64,000 nucleotides of DNA from Crystallibacter degradans (GCF_012952295.1 NZ_JABBCH010000004.1:186001-250000); one strand, 5' to 3'; shown: positions 36,662 to 43,687, numbered from the stretch's first letter. Notes: a model not told the origin generated them from the sequence alone. Translations and numbers: made by a program.

Positions 36662-36684
36662 GACACAGACCAGACACAAATAAA

Positions 36685-36727
36685 GACGGGCAGCGGATCC
36701 AGTCGCCAAACTTCTCCGCTACCCGTC
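36685..36727. other. Long imperfect hairpin in the element
   Basis: GACGGG-c-AGCGGA pairs with TCCGCT-a-CCCGTC around a 17-base loop. On the minus strand the hairpin is followed by TTTATTT, so it could terminate leftward transcripts; it may also be an operator or RNA element. Confidence 0.5.
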
Positions 36728-36769
36728 CGAGCGAACAACCAACCAGCACAGAGCTAGCCGGAGGTTCAG

Positions 36770-36910
36770 TTGAATAGTAACGCGAGCACTCCCAAGACAG
36801 ATACGACGCTGGCCGAGCACGTCCGGAAGATCGTAGACGGATGGCCACCCCTCACGCCGGCACAGGTTCACCGCGTAGCCGGGCTACTCAGGAGCGGTGA
36901 GGCAGCGTGA
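36770..36910 (+). CDS. 46-residue element protein
   Basis: This short reading frame starts at TTG 36770 with a well-placed GGAGG (36760-36764) and ends overlapping the next start as GTGA. Its core IVDGWPPLTPAQVHRVAGLL resembles the C-terminal part of the product at 36413-36661. The ribosome-binding site, overlap and paralogy make it a credible gene despite its size. Function unknown. Confidence 0.6.
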   Translation: MNSNASTPKTDTTLAEHVRKIVDGWPPLTPAQVHRVAGLLRSGEAA

Positions 36911-37218
36911 TCCAGACAAAAGAAAACCGCCCAGACCATAAGGCCAAGGCGGTAATCCCAGAGCAAATCAACTCTTTGAGTATAGCTCATGCATCGGACA
37001 GGCACGCGGAAGCGGTAATAGCTGTCAGCGGCACGTTTGTAGCCGTAGTGACGACACCGGAGGGCCGCACCCGCCGCCACGCTTATTGGAACCTGCCAGG
37101 CGCTCAGCGGGCCGTAGACAGGGCCACCGCGGCAGGGAATCTGGCAACCATCATTCTGTGCCAGCTCGTGCCCGTCGCAGCAGGAGCCGAGGTGATGGAG
37201 CATGGCCAAGCCGAGTAA
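36907..37218 (+). CDS. Small element protein, unknown function
   Basis: The 103-residue product begins at GTG inside the preceding stop and overlaps the next gene by 17 bases. It has a small beta-rich core (AVIAVSGTFVAVVTTPEGRTRRHAYWNLP) and a helical end. I recognise no family. Confidence 0.6.
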   Translation: MIQTKENRPDHKAKAVIPEQINSLSIAHASDRHAEAVIAVSGTFVAVVTTPEGRTRRHAYWNLPGAQRAVDRATAAGNLATIILCQLVPVAAGAEVMEHGQAE

Positions 37219-37402
37219 CAATCACCGCTCGAGGTACAGGCGGAAACGTGCAATCGCCCGCAACATAATGGCGGACAACACGCTAGACGACGGCGTGAAG
37301 ATGGCAGCCCTGTACGTGCTCAAGCTGGCCGACGATGACGGCGTGATCTACAACGATGAGCTCCACGCGCTATGGCGGGAGATGGAAGCAGAGGGCGGCT
37401 GA
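37202..37402 (+). CDS. Small basic element protein
   Basis: The 66-residue product has a very basic N-terminus (HRSRYRRKRAIARN) and an acidic C-terminal half (LADDDGVIYNDELHALWREMEAEGG). Its stop is immediately followed by the ATG of the probable replication initiator. It may be a nucleic-acid-binding partner, but nothing shows this directly. Confidence 0.55.
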   Translation: MAKPSNNHRSRYRRKRAIARNIMADNTLDDGVKMAALYVLKLADDDGVIYNDELHALWREMEAEGG

Positions 37403-38122
37403 ATGGGAGCTAGCAACGTCGCCAAGGTATTTGAGCACTGGAACCACCTGGACCACCGCAACGCCCGTGGCCTCGCGTATATGGCCAACGTCAGCATGGA
37501 TGGAGACACGCCGCCCGTGTACTGGGGCGGCTGGGAATCACTGGCCAAGGCTGTAGGGCAGACAACGGAAGACAAGCCCGAGACTGCAAGGCGTACCGCC
37601 GTTCGAGTCCTGAGCGCACTATGCAAGGCCGGCGCTCTAGTTTCGAGCGGACAGGCCCGCCCCGGAGTGCGCGCCGAGTACGCGGTAACCCTGGATCCTG
37701 ACCACACGTTCAAGCCCGCAGGTAAGGGTAAGGAAATCAGTTGGTCCAAGGTCGAAAGAGCGCCTAGACGTGAGACACCTACTGTCCCACCACCTGAGAC
37801 AGTCAGTGTCCCACCACCTGAGACACCTACGGTCCCAACGTGGGACAGCTACGGTCCTGAACCTGAGACAGCTAGGTGTACCCCAAGGAACAACACTCAG
37901 GAACAACACAAGGAACAACTAGAGGAACAACAAATAGGAACACAAGCAAGCAAGTCTGTTGACTCACCTGCCGCGGATCCAGACGAAGCGCCTTTGCTTG
38001 ATGAAGAAATTCCTATTGATGATCCCGAAGAACTGACCCTCGAAGAGAACCGGGCACGGCAGGCCATCCGACTTGTTGAACTGCAAGCGGAATACGAGAA
38101 GAACATGCGGGAGGCATCATGA
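37403..38122 (+). CDS. Probable replication initiator with winged-helix N-terminus and embedded origin
   Basis: The 239-residue protein has an N-terminal helical, winged-helix-like region (about 1-110; NVAKVFEHWNHLDHRNARG ... ESLAKAVGQTTEDKPETARR ... VLSALCKAGALVSSG), a Pro/Thr/Glu linker (about 120-155) and an acidic helical C-terminus (EENRARQAIRLVELQAEYEKN). The DNA coding for the linker is a tandem iteron array (37771-37888) and the next stretch a purine-rich repeat (37887-37943). In lambda the initiator gene O likewise contains ori between its DNA-binding and partner-binding regions. The role is inferred from this layout. Its stop overlaps the next start (ATGA). Confidence 0.6.
   Translation: MGASNVAKVFEHWNHLDHRNARGLAYMANVSMDGDTPPVYWGGWESLAKAVGQTTEDKPETARRTAVRVLSALCKAGALVSSGQARPGVRAEYAVTLDPDHTFKPAGKGKEISWSKVERAPRRETPTVPPPETVSVPPPETPTVPTWDSYGPEPETARCTPRNNTQEQHKEQLEEQQIGTQASKSVDSPAADPDEAPLLDEEIPIDDPEELTLEENRARQAIRLVELQAEYEKNMREAS
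37771..37888 (+). repeat. Five tandem iterons inside the initiator gene (candidate origin)
   Basis: Units start at 37771, 37795, 37819, 37841 and 37864 (24, 24, 22, 23 and about 25 bases). Each begins TGAGACA or TGGGACA and the first four carry GTCC about 12 bases later, so each unit is itself a partial dyad (TGAGACA ... TGTCCCA). The fifth is more diverged. Unit length and spacing are those of classical initiator-binding iterons, and the protein sequence they force is only a low-complexity linker. Confidence 0.7.
37887..37943 (+). repeat. GGAACAAC repeats following the iterons
   Basis: GGAACAAC starts at 37887, 37900, 37912 and 37924, with a GGAACAC variant at 37937; spacing is 12-13 bases. 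The run is A-rich and strand-asymmetric, unlike the surrounding DNA. Next to the iterons it is a candidate unwinding region. Confidence 0.65.
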
Positions 38123-38730
38123 GCGTCACAGAGTCTCAAGCCGTGCTGCTAGCCCACCTGCTGCACGAAATCCGGCCTGCATGGGAAATCAAGTCTCTGA
38201 TGACACTGCTGTACAAGCACAGGGACGACCACGAGTTCCCTGAGTTATGCGCGGCAGCCATCGCCGTGGCCAACGACCAGGAGAAGCGGACCCCCGCAAT
38301 CATCTTCATGGACGGGCCGCACTGGCTCACAGGGCCGATACCGAACAAGGCCACCGAGCGGATGCTCGCCGGCTATCACGCCATGGCCGGATTCGAGCAC
38401 AACATGCCAAAGCATCAATTCACGACGTCATCGGACCGACGCATAGAGCAAGGCCGCCAGCTCGCAGCACGGGCAGCCACCCGCTACCCAACGGCAGCGG
38501 AACGAAAGCTTGAAGCCGGCGCCGCACTCATTCAGAAGTACGCAGCGATCGAAGGCGTACCCATGGCCACAGGAACCAAACGGGCCATGGTGGGGCTAGA
38601 GCTCGCCCGACAGTTTGAAGCGGAAGAGCGCAACCGTCAAGCACCCGTGGCCACAGGCACAAAACGGGCAATGCAAGCCCTCGCCATCGACACCAGCAGC
38701 ATTCTCGAAGAACCGGAGCCCACCGAGTGA
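38119..38730 (+). CDS. Element protein downstream of the initiator, possible replication partner
   Basis: The 203-residue protein is helical, with FMDGPHWLTGPIPNKATERML in the middle and two copies of ATGTKRAM (near residues 151 and 178), reflecting an internal duplication also visible in the DNA at about 38565 and 38650. No Walker motif is present. By position it corresponds to a helicase loader (lambda P), but no sequence feature supports that. Translation is coupled to the initiator by ATGA overlap. Confidence 0.5.
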   Translation: MSVTESQAVLLAHLLHEIRPAWEIKSLMTLLYKHRDDHEFPELCAAAIAVANDQEKRTPAIIFMDGPHWLTGPIPNKATERMLAGYHAMAGFEHNMPKHQFTTSSDRRIEQGRQLAARAATRYPTAAERKLEAGAALIQKYAAIEGVPMATGTKRAMVGLELARQFEAEERNRQAPVATGTKRAMQALAIDTSSILEEPEPTE

Positions 38731-38882
38731 ACAAGCCAACGCACATATTCAAGAACGCGCTGCCACCATGCCGGCGCTGTGACTCCCAGTACATGCCAGC
38801 CCCCGACGACACGGAAATACTGCGCTGGCACCAGGACCACTGCCCCATCGCCCAAAACCGCACCCTGGAGCACCAGCCATGA
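38727..38882 (+). CDS. 51-residue zinc-finger-like protein
   Basis: The reading frame starts at GTG 38727, overlapping the preceding stop, and ends overlapping the next ATG by 4 bases. The product contains CRRCDSQYM ... WHQDHC, a Cys2-His-Cys arrangement fit to bind zinc. Tight packing on both sides supports it as a gene. Confidence 0.65.
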   Translation: MNKPTHIFKNALPPCRRCDSQYMPAPDDTEILRWHQDHCPIAQNRTLEHQP

Positions 38883-39097
38883 GCACCGAACCCAAAACAT
38901 GGAACCCCGGCCAAACCATCGCAGACACCAAGTTCAGCAGAACCGAACTCGAATTGATGGCCGAACACTACCGGGCCAAAGCCACCGCGGAACAGGCAAC
39001 CGCCCGCCACTGGCAAGGCAGGGCACTACTCGCAGAAGCCCAGCTATCCACCCTCAGAGCCGAATACGAACCAGAAGGACTGGAACCCTGCTCATGA
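38879..39097 (+). CDS. Small helical element protein
   Basis: The 72-residue product is mostly one long helix (SRTELELMAEHYRAKATAEQ ... GRALLAEAQLSTLRAEYE). Both ends overlap neighbours by 4 bases. No family recognised. Confidence 0.6.
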   Translation: MSTEPKTWNPGQTIADTKFSRTELELMAEHYRAKATAEQATARHWQGRALLAEAQLSTLRAEYEPEGLEPCS

Positions 39098-39324
39098 ACA
39101 AGCACAGCTACGGGGCAGGATCCAAGCCCGTATCAGTTCCCCTCAGCACAGACGAAGTGATAGCCCGCCTACGCGAAGACCTCCGCTACCACGCATCACA
39201 GCACGCCCACTGGAAAAAACGGGCACAGAAGCACGAAAAAACCATCAGTGGCACTTCCACCCATTCCGACGCTGCAAGGCCCGCAAAACTCGACACCAAA
39301 CAGCTAGGGACGGTCAAACGATGA
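39094..39324 (+). CDS. Small element protein
   Basis: The 76-residue product has a central charged helix (TDEVIARLREDLRYHASQHA) and a disordered basic C-terminus. It overlaps both neighbours by 4 bases. No family recognised. Confidence 0.6.
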   Translation: MNKHSYGAGSKPVSVPLSTDEVIARLREDLRYHASQHAHWKKRAQKHEKTISGTSTHSDAARPAKLDTKQLGTVKR

Positions 39325-39593
39325 ACCCGCACCACCCCAAATGCGGGAAAACGTTCCCAGGCGGCACACAACACGGCCACTGCGGCGAATGCTGTGAAAC
39401 CTTCAGCGGCCTCGCAGCCTTTGAATCGCACCGCGTCGGATCGCACAGCGAGAACACCCGCCGCTGCCTGAACCCCGCCGCCGAAGTAGCCACAGACGGC
39501 ACCAAGCCATTCTGGCAAGACGACCGCGGCTATTGGCACTTTGGGGAACGGATGACCGACGAACAAAAACGAGCAAGGGGATGGATCAAGTGA
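39321..39593 (+). CDS. FDXHR-type putative zinc-binding protein
   Basis: The 90-residue product has HCGECCETFSGLAAFESHRV followed by a further Cys in RRCLNP, matching the FDXHR-type putative zinc-binding family frequent in actinophages, here with FESHR at the signature. The C-terminal part carries WQDDRGYWHFGERM. Function of the family is unknown; it is a useful marker of phage ancestry. Confidence 0.7.
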   Translation: MNPHHPKCGKTFPGGTQHGHCGECCETFSGLAAFESHRVGSHSENTRRCLNPAAEVATDGTKPFWQDDRGYWHFGERMTDEQKRARGWIK

Positions 39594-39622
39594 CACTCTC
39601 CCAGCACACAGAAGGACAACCG

Positions 39623-39763
39623 ATGACCTACACCGCCCCCAGCAAATGCGAGCTATGCGTACCCGTCCGCACCAGCGGCCACGCCACGAGCTACACCGAA
39701 TACTCACACCAGGCAGAATGCCCCAACCACCCCGCACGCCAGGAGTCCAACCATGCCGCGTAA
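39623..39763 (+). CDS. 46-residue zinc-finger-like protein
   Basis: ATG 39623 is preceded by AGAAGGA with good spacing. An in-frame GTG at 39590, overlapping the preceding stop, is an alternative that adds 11 residues. The product holds CELC ... SHQAECPNH, again a compact zinc-binding pattern. Its end overlaps the next gene by 11 bases. Confidence 0.55.
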   Translation: MTYTAPSKCELCVPVRTSGHATSYTEYSHQAECPNHPARQESNHAA

Positions 39764-39938
39764 ATGGACCAACAACCCCAAGAGCCGGCACCGCCCCGAC
39801 ATCGAACCGCTAGAAGCCGCAAGCAAGCCCGACACACCCGAAACCATGGCACGCCGCCTAGTCTCCCGAGGACTCGCAACCATTCAGATACTCGACGGCA
39901 AGCGCGGGGAACTCATGGACCAGAGCGGCAGGCGATGA
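39753..39938 (+). CDS. Small basic element protein
   Basis: The 61-residue product is basic with a predicted helix (PETMARRLVSRGLATIQIL). It sits 4 bases before the terminase-small-subunit-like gene. Function unknown. Confidence 0.55.
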   Translation: MPRKWTNNPKSRHRPDIEPLEAASKPDTPETMARRLVSRGLATIQILDGKRGELMDQSGRR

Positions 39939-39942
39939 CCTC

Positions 39943-40554
39943 ATGGACGACTCAAGGCGATGCACCAGCAAAGCGAAGCAGTCAGGGGAGCGATGCAAGC
40001 GGGCGGCGATCATCGGCGGGACCGTCTGCAAGATCCATGGCGGCGGCGCCGGACAGGTGATAGCGGCGGCAGAGCGTAACCGGGAACTGGAGGCAGCACG
40101 GCGGGAACTGTCGGCACTGGGAGAACCTGAGGACATAGACCCCGCGCAGGCGCTGCTACGGCTCATCTCGTGGAAGTACGGGGAAGTGCAATGGCTGAGG
40201 GCTCAGGTCCGGGACTTGCCAGCGGATGACCTGGCATGGGGCCGCACCGAGCACAGGGCAGGCACTGGACCCGAGGGGCCGGTAGACCTCCACACGGAGA
40301 AGGCCAGCCCCTCTGTGTGGTGGACGCTCCTGAGGGAAGCTGAGGACCAGCTGGCCGACTATTCCACGCGGGCACTCAAGGCCGGTATTGCCGAGCGGCA
40401 GATACAGATAGCTGAAGGACAGGCAATGCTTGTTGCTGGAGTCATCCGGAGTATCTACGCCCGCCTGAACCTCACCCCGGAGCAGCACGCGATCAAGGAC
40501 CAGATTGCCCGAGACGAATTCATGAAGCTCTCACAGGGGCCGGTGATGGCATGA
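39943..40554 (+). CDS. Terminase-small-subunit-like protein (CKR...CKIHGG family)
   Basis: The 203-residue protein starts with CTSKAKQSGERCKRAAIIGG and then CKIHGGGAGQV, a Cys/His motif I associate with proteins encoded just before the large terminase in actinobacterial prophages, followed by the helical region DPAQALLRLISWKYGEVQWL and the closing AGVIRSIYARLNLTPEQH. No large terminase follows. Satellites of the SaPI type carry their own small subunit to redirect a helper's packaging enzyme, and this would fit. The assignment rests on motif recall and should be treated as probable, not proven. It overlaps the next start by 4 bases. Confidence 0.55.
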   Translation: MDDSRRCTSKAKQSGERCKRAAIIGGTVCKIHGGGAGQVIAAAERNRELEAARRELSALGEPEDIDPAQALLRLISWKYGEVQWLRAQVRDLPADDLAWGRTEHRAGTGPEGPVDLHTEKASPSVWWTLLREAEDQLADYSTRALKAGIAERQIQIAEGQAMLVAGVIRSIYARLNLTPEQHAIKDQIARDEFMKLSQGPVMA

Positions 40555-40985
40555 GCTACCGCACGAGGCCGACGCCCGGCTATTTCATCACGCCGGGCCG
40601 CGGGGCATGGGTTATCTCCAGAATCCTGCAGAATGCCAAAGCAGAGGCAATGATGGGCACTCTGACGGCTGAAGCCAGGGCGGAAGCGCTGGCCACCTAT
40701 GACGCCATCCGCGCCGCCGCCGCAGCATGGGACCACGACCAGCGGGAGAAGACAGGGAACGCCGCAAACAGGCCCGAGCAGCAGGAACCCGTCATGCCCG
40801 ATTCTGGACCGTCTGAGAGCAGCCTGTCAGTTGCTGACGCCGCCGAACTGTTGCGCTGCAGTGACAGGCGGGTAAGGCAGCTGCTCACAGCCGGCGACCT
40901 TGAAGGCTCGAAGCAGTACCGCGGCTGCTGGCTCGTGTCACGGGAAAGTGTGGAGGACTACCTGTTAGCCAAACAGGCAGCCTGA
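40551..40985 (+). CDS. HTH protein of excisionase/MerR-like type
   Basis: The 144-residue protein has an N-terminal region without known domain and a C-terminal HTH_17-type winged helix (LSVADAAELLRCSDRRVRQLLTAGDLEGSKQYRGCWLVSRESVEDYL). Such domains occur in excisionases and in small regulators. In this element it is one candidate for the directionality factor that would switch the integrase to excision, though its distance from int is unusual. Confidence 0.65.
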   Translation: MSYRTRPTPGYFITPGRGAWVISRILQNAKAEAMMGTLTAEARAEALATYDAIRAAAAAWDHDQREKTGNAANRPEQQEPVMPDSGPSESSLSVADAAELLRCSDRRVRQLLTAGDLEGSKQYRGCWLVSRESVEDYLLAKQAA

Positions 40986-41085
40986 TACCGCACCGCGGAA
41001 ACGCGGAAGGACGAGAACCGGGCGCACTGTGAAACTAGGTCTTGGAAGGGTGTTCTCCTCCTGAAGAAAACCCCAGCCGGGTAAC

Positions 41086-41123
41086 GGCGCCGGCCTCTGA
41101 AGTGGAAATCAGGGGCCGGCGCC
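41086..41123. other. Strong 15-bp inverted repeat
   Basis: GGCGCCGGCCTCTGA faces TCAGGGGCCGGCGCC across an 8-base loop (41101-41108), with a single G-T mismatch. It lies 27 bases before the start at 41150 and is not followed by a T tract on either side, so it is not a standard terminator. A regulatory RNA hairpin, protein operator or packaging signal are possible. Confidence 0.6.
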
Positions 41124-41149
41124 ACACAAACAGAATCGAAGGGCACGAG

Positions 41150-41536
41150 TTGAACAAGCTGGAAGCAATACGGGAGCGGATGCACCCGCTGCTAGGCCCA
41201 CTCGTGACAGGCGGCCTGGTATCCGAAGCCATCGGCGATCCATGCGCAATGTGCCCGGACGACGGCACAGCCAGCGACACAGCGATTATCGGCGACAACG
41301 GCCGGACCTACTACGTCTGCCTGAACTGTGAACTGCTGCTAGTCCGCTTTGACATGAAGAGCTACACGCGGCTGATGCTCGACAGCTTCACGCAAGGCCA
41401 CCCCCGCCCATGGTGGATACCCAAGCGCACGTTCCGCAAGCTGAACGCAAGGGCCGAGGGCATGGCCCTAGCCATCACAAACCACTTTTTCAAGCGGCTG
41501 GCAGTGCCGGTCATCTGGAAGGACACGCAGAAGTGA
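41150..41536 (+). CDS. Element protein with CxxC...CxxC zinc-ribbon pattern
   Basis: The 128-residue product contains DPCAMCPDDG and, 30 residues later, YVCLNCELLLV, a zinc-ribbon-like arrangement, then a helical C-terminus (FRKLNARAEGMALAITNHFF). TTG 41150 is chosen because the frame upstream runs through the strong hairpin; ATG 41180 is an alternative. It overlaps the next gene by 4 bases. Confidence 0.55.
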   Translation: MNKLEAIRERMHPLLGPLVTGGLVSEAIGDPCAMCPDDGTASDTAIIGDNGRTYYVCLNCELLLVRFDMKSYTRLMLDSFTQGHPRPWWIPKRTFRKLNARAEGMALAITNHFFKRLAVPVIWKDTQK

Positions 41537-41982
41537 CAACTAACGAAGACATCATCGCCGCCCTGGAGGGCAGGCCCAGCAAGACCGAGAAGGCGGCCAA
41601 CGAAGCCATCAAGAAGGCAGTCAGTGGTGAACCCGACGCCGTGGAAATGGCAGAGCGTAACGCCATCGCCCGTGTCTTTGGCCGGGAGCCGGCGCCCCGC
41701 GTTGTAGAAGGTGCACTGCCGCTGCGCAAGGATGGCACCGAGAGCATCGCGCTTTGGGCAGCCAAGCAGACCGAAGAAACCGCCATAGAAGGACTGCGCA
41801 CGGCCATTCTGAAGGCCAACCCGGATACCGGCTTTTACGTCGCTGAGGCCGAAGCCAGGGCCATGGCAGATGAAGCCTACGAAGCGGCAGCCAAGAAGTA
41901 CCACTACGAATCAGAACGGCTCGAATCCGTTGCACGCCAAGCCGACATCCTGACCCGCGTTTACACCCGCGGCAAGAAGTAG
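41533..41982 (+). CDS. Element protein, unknown function
   Basis: The 149-residue product is acidic and helical, with no recognised domain (KTEKAANEAIKKAVSGEP ... DEAYEAAAKKYHYESERLES). GTG 41533 lies inside the preceding stop. The tail DILTRVYTRGKK is basic. Confidence 0.6.
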   Translation: MTTNEDIIAALEGRPSKTEKAANEAIKKAVSGEPDAVEMAERNAIARVFGREPAPRVVEGALPLRKDGTESIALWAAKQTEETAIEGLRTAILKANPDTGFYVAEAEARAMADEAYEAAAKKYHYESERLESVARQADILTRVYTRGKK

Positions 41983-42001
41983 AAGCAGAGGAGCAATCAA
42001 C

Positions 42002-42670
42002 ATGGCACTATTCAGCAAGAGCATTGAATCAGCACAGACCGCAGTCACCAAGGCGGCAGCAGTTGTAACCGACTGGGAAGCCAAGGCGGCAGCAGCACGC
42101 GCCGAAGCGTCACGCATCGACTCCGAAGCCGGCGCAGCGATCCTGGCCGACGAGTCCGCCGCCGAACGCATCACCCTGCAAGTCCAGTCACAGGAACGCA
42201 AGGCCCGCGCCTACGACCAAGCAGCAGAAGAGGCCCGCCGCAAGCTGCACACCGCACAGCGGGAAGCCCTCGAAGCCGAGGCCCGCGAAGAGGACAAGCA
42301 GGCCGCTGCAGCCCGTAAGGCCGCTGAAGCCCACGACGCCAAGGTAGACGCGCTGCTGGCCCAGCTAAAGGACATCGACGGTTGCGACTACGAGCCCGGC
42401 CGGGCCACCGAATCATGGGCCGCAGACCAAGGGCTAACCCAGATCCCCGCAGCTGTGGCGAAGTGGGATCAAGCAGACCAGCATGAAGTCCGGGCCGCCG
42501 TCATCCGCTACTACATTGCCACGGCGAAGGTACCCGCCGACTATTACGAACTGAACATCGGACTTGGCACGTCGTTCCCGGGATTTGGCCGCAGCATCCA
42601 TGACGGCGACCGCTTGCCCAAGTCCGTCTATGCCGCCCGTGACGCCGGCCTGTCTTTCGTAGGAGCATAG
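42002..42670 (+). CDS. Coiled-coil element protein
   Basis: The 222-residue protein has a long Ala/Glu-rich coiled coil (about residues 10-120) and a globular C-terminal 80 residues (AAVIRYYIATAKVPADYYEL ... GFGRSIHDGDRLPKSVY). GAGGAG lies 8 bases before ATG 42002, the best ribosome-binding site in the element, so it may be well expressed. A scaffold-like or structural role is conceivable but not shown. Confidence 0.65.
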   Translation: MALFSKSIESAQTAVTKAAAVVTDWEAKAAAARAEASRIDSEAGAAILADESAAERITLQVQSQERKARAYDQAAEEARRKLHTAQREALEAEAREEDKQAAAARKAAEAHDAKVDALLAQLKDIDGCDYEPGRATESWAADQGLTQIPAAVAKWDQADQHEVRAAVIRYYIATAKVPADYYELNIGLGTSFPGFGRSIHDGDRLPKSVYAARDAGLSFVGA

Positions 42671-42674
42671 GACC

Positions 42675-42911
42675 ATGAGCCAACCAACGAACGAACCGGA
42701 TGGATGGGAACTGGCCGCCCGTATTTTCGAGCGGCCGGGCGCCTACAACTGGGCAACGACAGCCACGAGCCTGGAGCAGATCATTGAGCAGATCGATGCC
42801 AAGGAGATTCAGGCCAGCAGGCAGGGCCGGGCATTCCTGGCGGGCGCCGTGACTGCGCTACACGCCGTGGCCATGGCTGAGGCACGGAAGCCGGAACCCG
42901 ACGCCGAATAG
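42675..42911 (+). CDS. Small element protein
   Basis: The 78-residue acidic helical product follows 4 bases after the coiled-coil gene and is the last gene before a hairpin at 42918. No family recognised. Confidence 0.6.
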   Translation: MSQPTNEPDGWELAARIFERPGAYNWATTATSLEQIIEQIDAKEIQASRQGRAFLAGAVTALHAVAMAEARKPEPDAE

Positions 42912-42917
42912 CGGGAC

Positions 42918-42960
42918 CAGCAGCAGGGCACTTGTCTTAGGGCAGGTGCCCTTTCTGCTG
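42918..42960 (+). terminator. Probable terminator of the element's main operon
   Basis: GGGCAC (42926-42931) pairs with GTGCCC (42946-42951), followed by CTTTCTGCTG; outer CAGCA/TGCTG can extend the stem. It follows directly after the gene run 36413-42911. Confidence 0.55.
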
Positions 42961-43047
42961 TCTCGAAAACGTTGGTTCTTTGCGACAGCCCGCGCCGACG
43001 ATGCCAGCTGGCAGCATCCGCAGAGACTCACATCTCCACTTGTCTTG

Positions 43048-43098
43048 TAATGCCGTCTCAATACTGTTAGTGTCATATCCATCAGCACAACGGCATTA
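43048..43098. promoter_or_regulatory. Inverted repeat upstream of the resolvase gene
   Basis: TAATGCCGT (43048-43056) is matched by ACGGCATTA (43090-43098), a perfect 9-bp inverted repeat with 33 bases between. It lies 20 bases before the recombinase start. It may be a resolution site, the recombinase's own operator, or both. Confidence 0.5.
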
Positions 43099-43117
43099 TG
43101 AGAATGGGGAACAGATC

Positions 43118-43687
43118 ATGGCACGCATCGGCTACGCACGAGTCAGCACCACAGACCAGGACGCCGCGCTGCAGCTCGACGCACTGAACAAAGCCGGCTG
43201 TGACCGCATCTACACAGACAACGGCGTGAGCGGCACCAAAGCCAGCCGCCCCGAGCTGGACAAGATGCTTGACCACCTCCGCAGTGATGACGTTGTAGTG
43301 ATCTGGAAGTTTGACCGCCTGGGCCGCAACACAAAGAACCTGCTCGACCTCGTGGAAACTATCGAAGCCAAGGGCTGTGGCTTTGAGTCCCTCACGGAGC
43401 GCATCGATACCACGGGGCCGATGGGTAAGGCCATGCTGACCATCATGAGCGCCTTTGCACAGCTCGAACGGGATCAGATCGTAGAGCGCACCCGCGCCGG
43501 GCTCGCTGAGGCAGCCAAGAACAACCGCCACGGCGGGCGCCCCCGCAAGGCTGACGCCGCCGCAGTCGCACGGGCCCATGACCTCAAGGGCAAAGGCGTA
43601 GCGGTACCTGAGATAGCGAAGATGCTGGAAGTATCCCGCGCCACCGTCTACCGCTACCTGTCTGAGAGCACGGCAGCCGCCGTCTGA
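43118..43687 (+). CDS. Small serine recombinase (resolvase/invertase family)
   Basis: The 189-residue protein has the catalytic domain YARVSTTDQDAALQLDAL with the nucleophile serine, the arginine region WKFDRLGRNTKNLLDLVE, the long E helix (GKAMLTIMSAFAQLERDQI) and a C-terminal HTH (AVPEIAKMLEVSRATVYRYL). Size and order match Tn3-type resolvases and DNA invertases. Its own upstream inverted repeat suggests a local site. A satellite or plasmid-like form could use it to resolve multimers; no invertible segment was found. Confidence 0.93.
   Translation: MARIGYARVSTTDQDAALQLDALNKAGCDRIYTDNGVSGTKASRPELDKMLDHLRSDDVVVIWKFDRLGRNTKNLLDLVETIEAKGCGFESLTERIDTTGPMGKAMLTIMSAFAQLERDQIVERTRAGLAEAAKNNRHGGRPRKADAAAVARAHDLKGKGVAVPEIAKMLEVSRATVYRYLSESTAAAV

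Noticed and set aside
37403-38122. Iteron region considered as mere protein low-complexity repeats
   Set aside because: The DNA units are more regular (TGAGACA every 22-24 bases with an internal dyad) than the peptide, and a second, different DNA repeat follows immediately.
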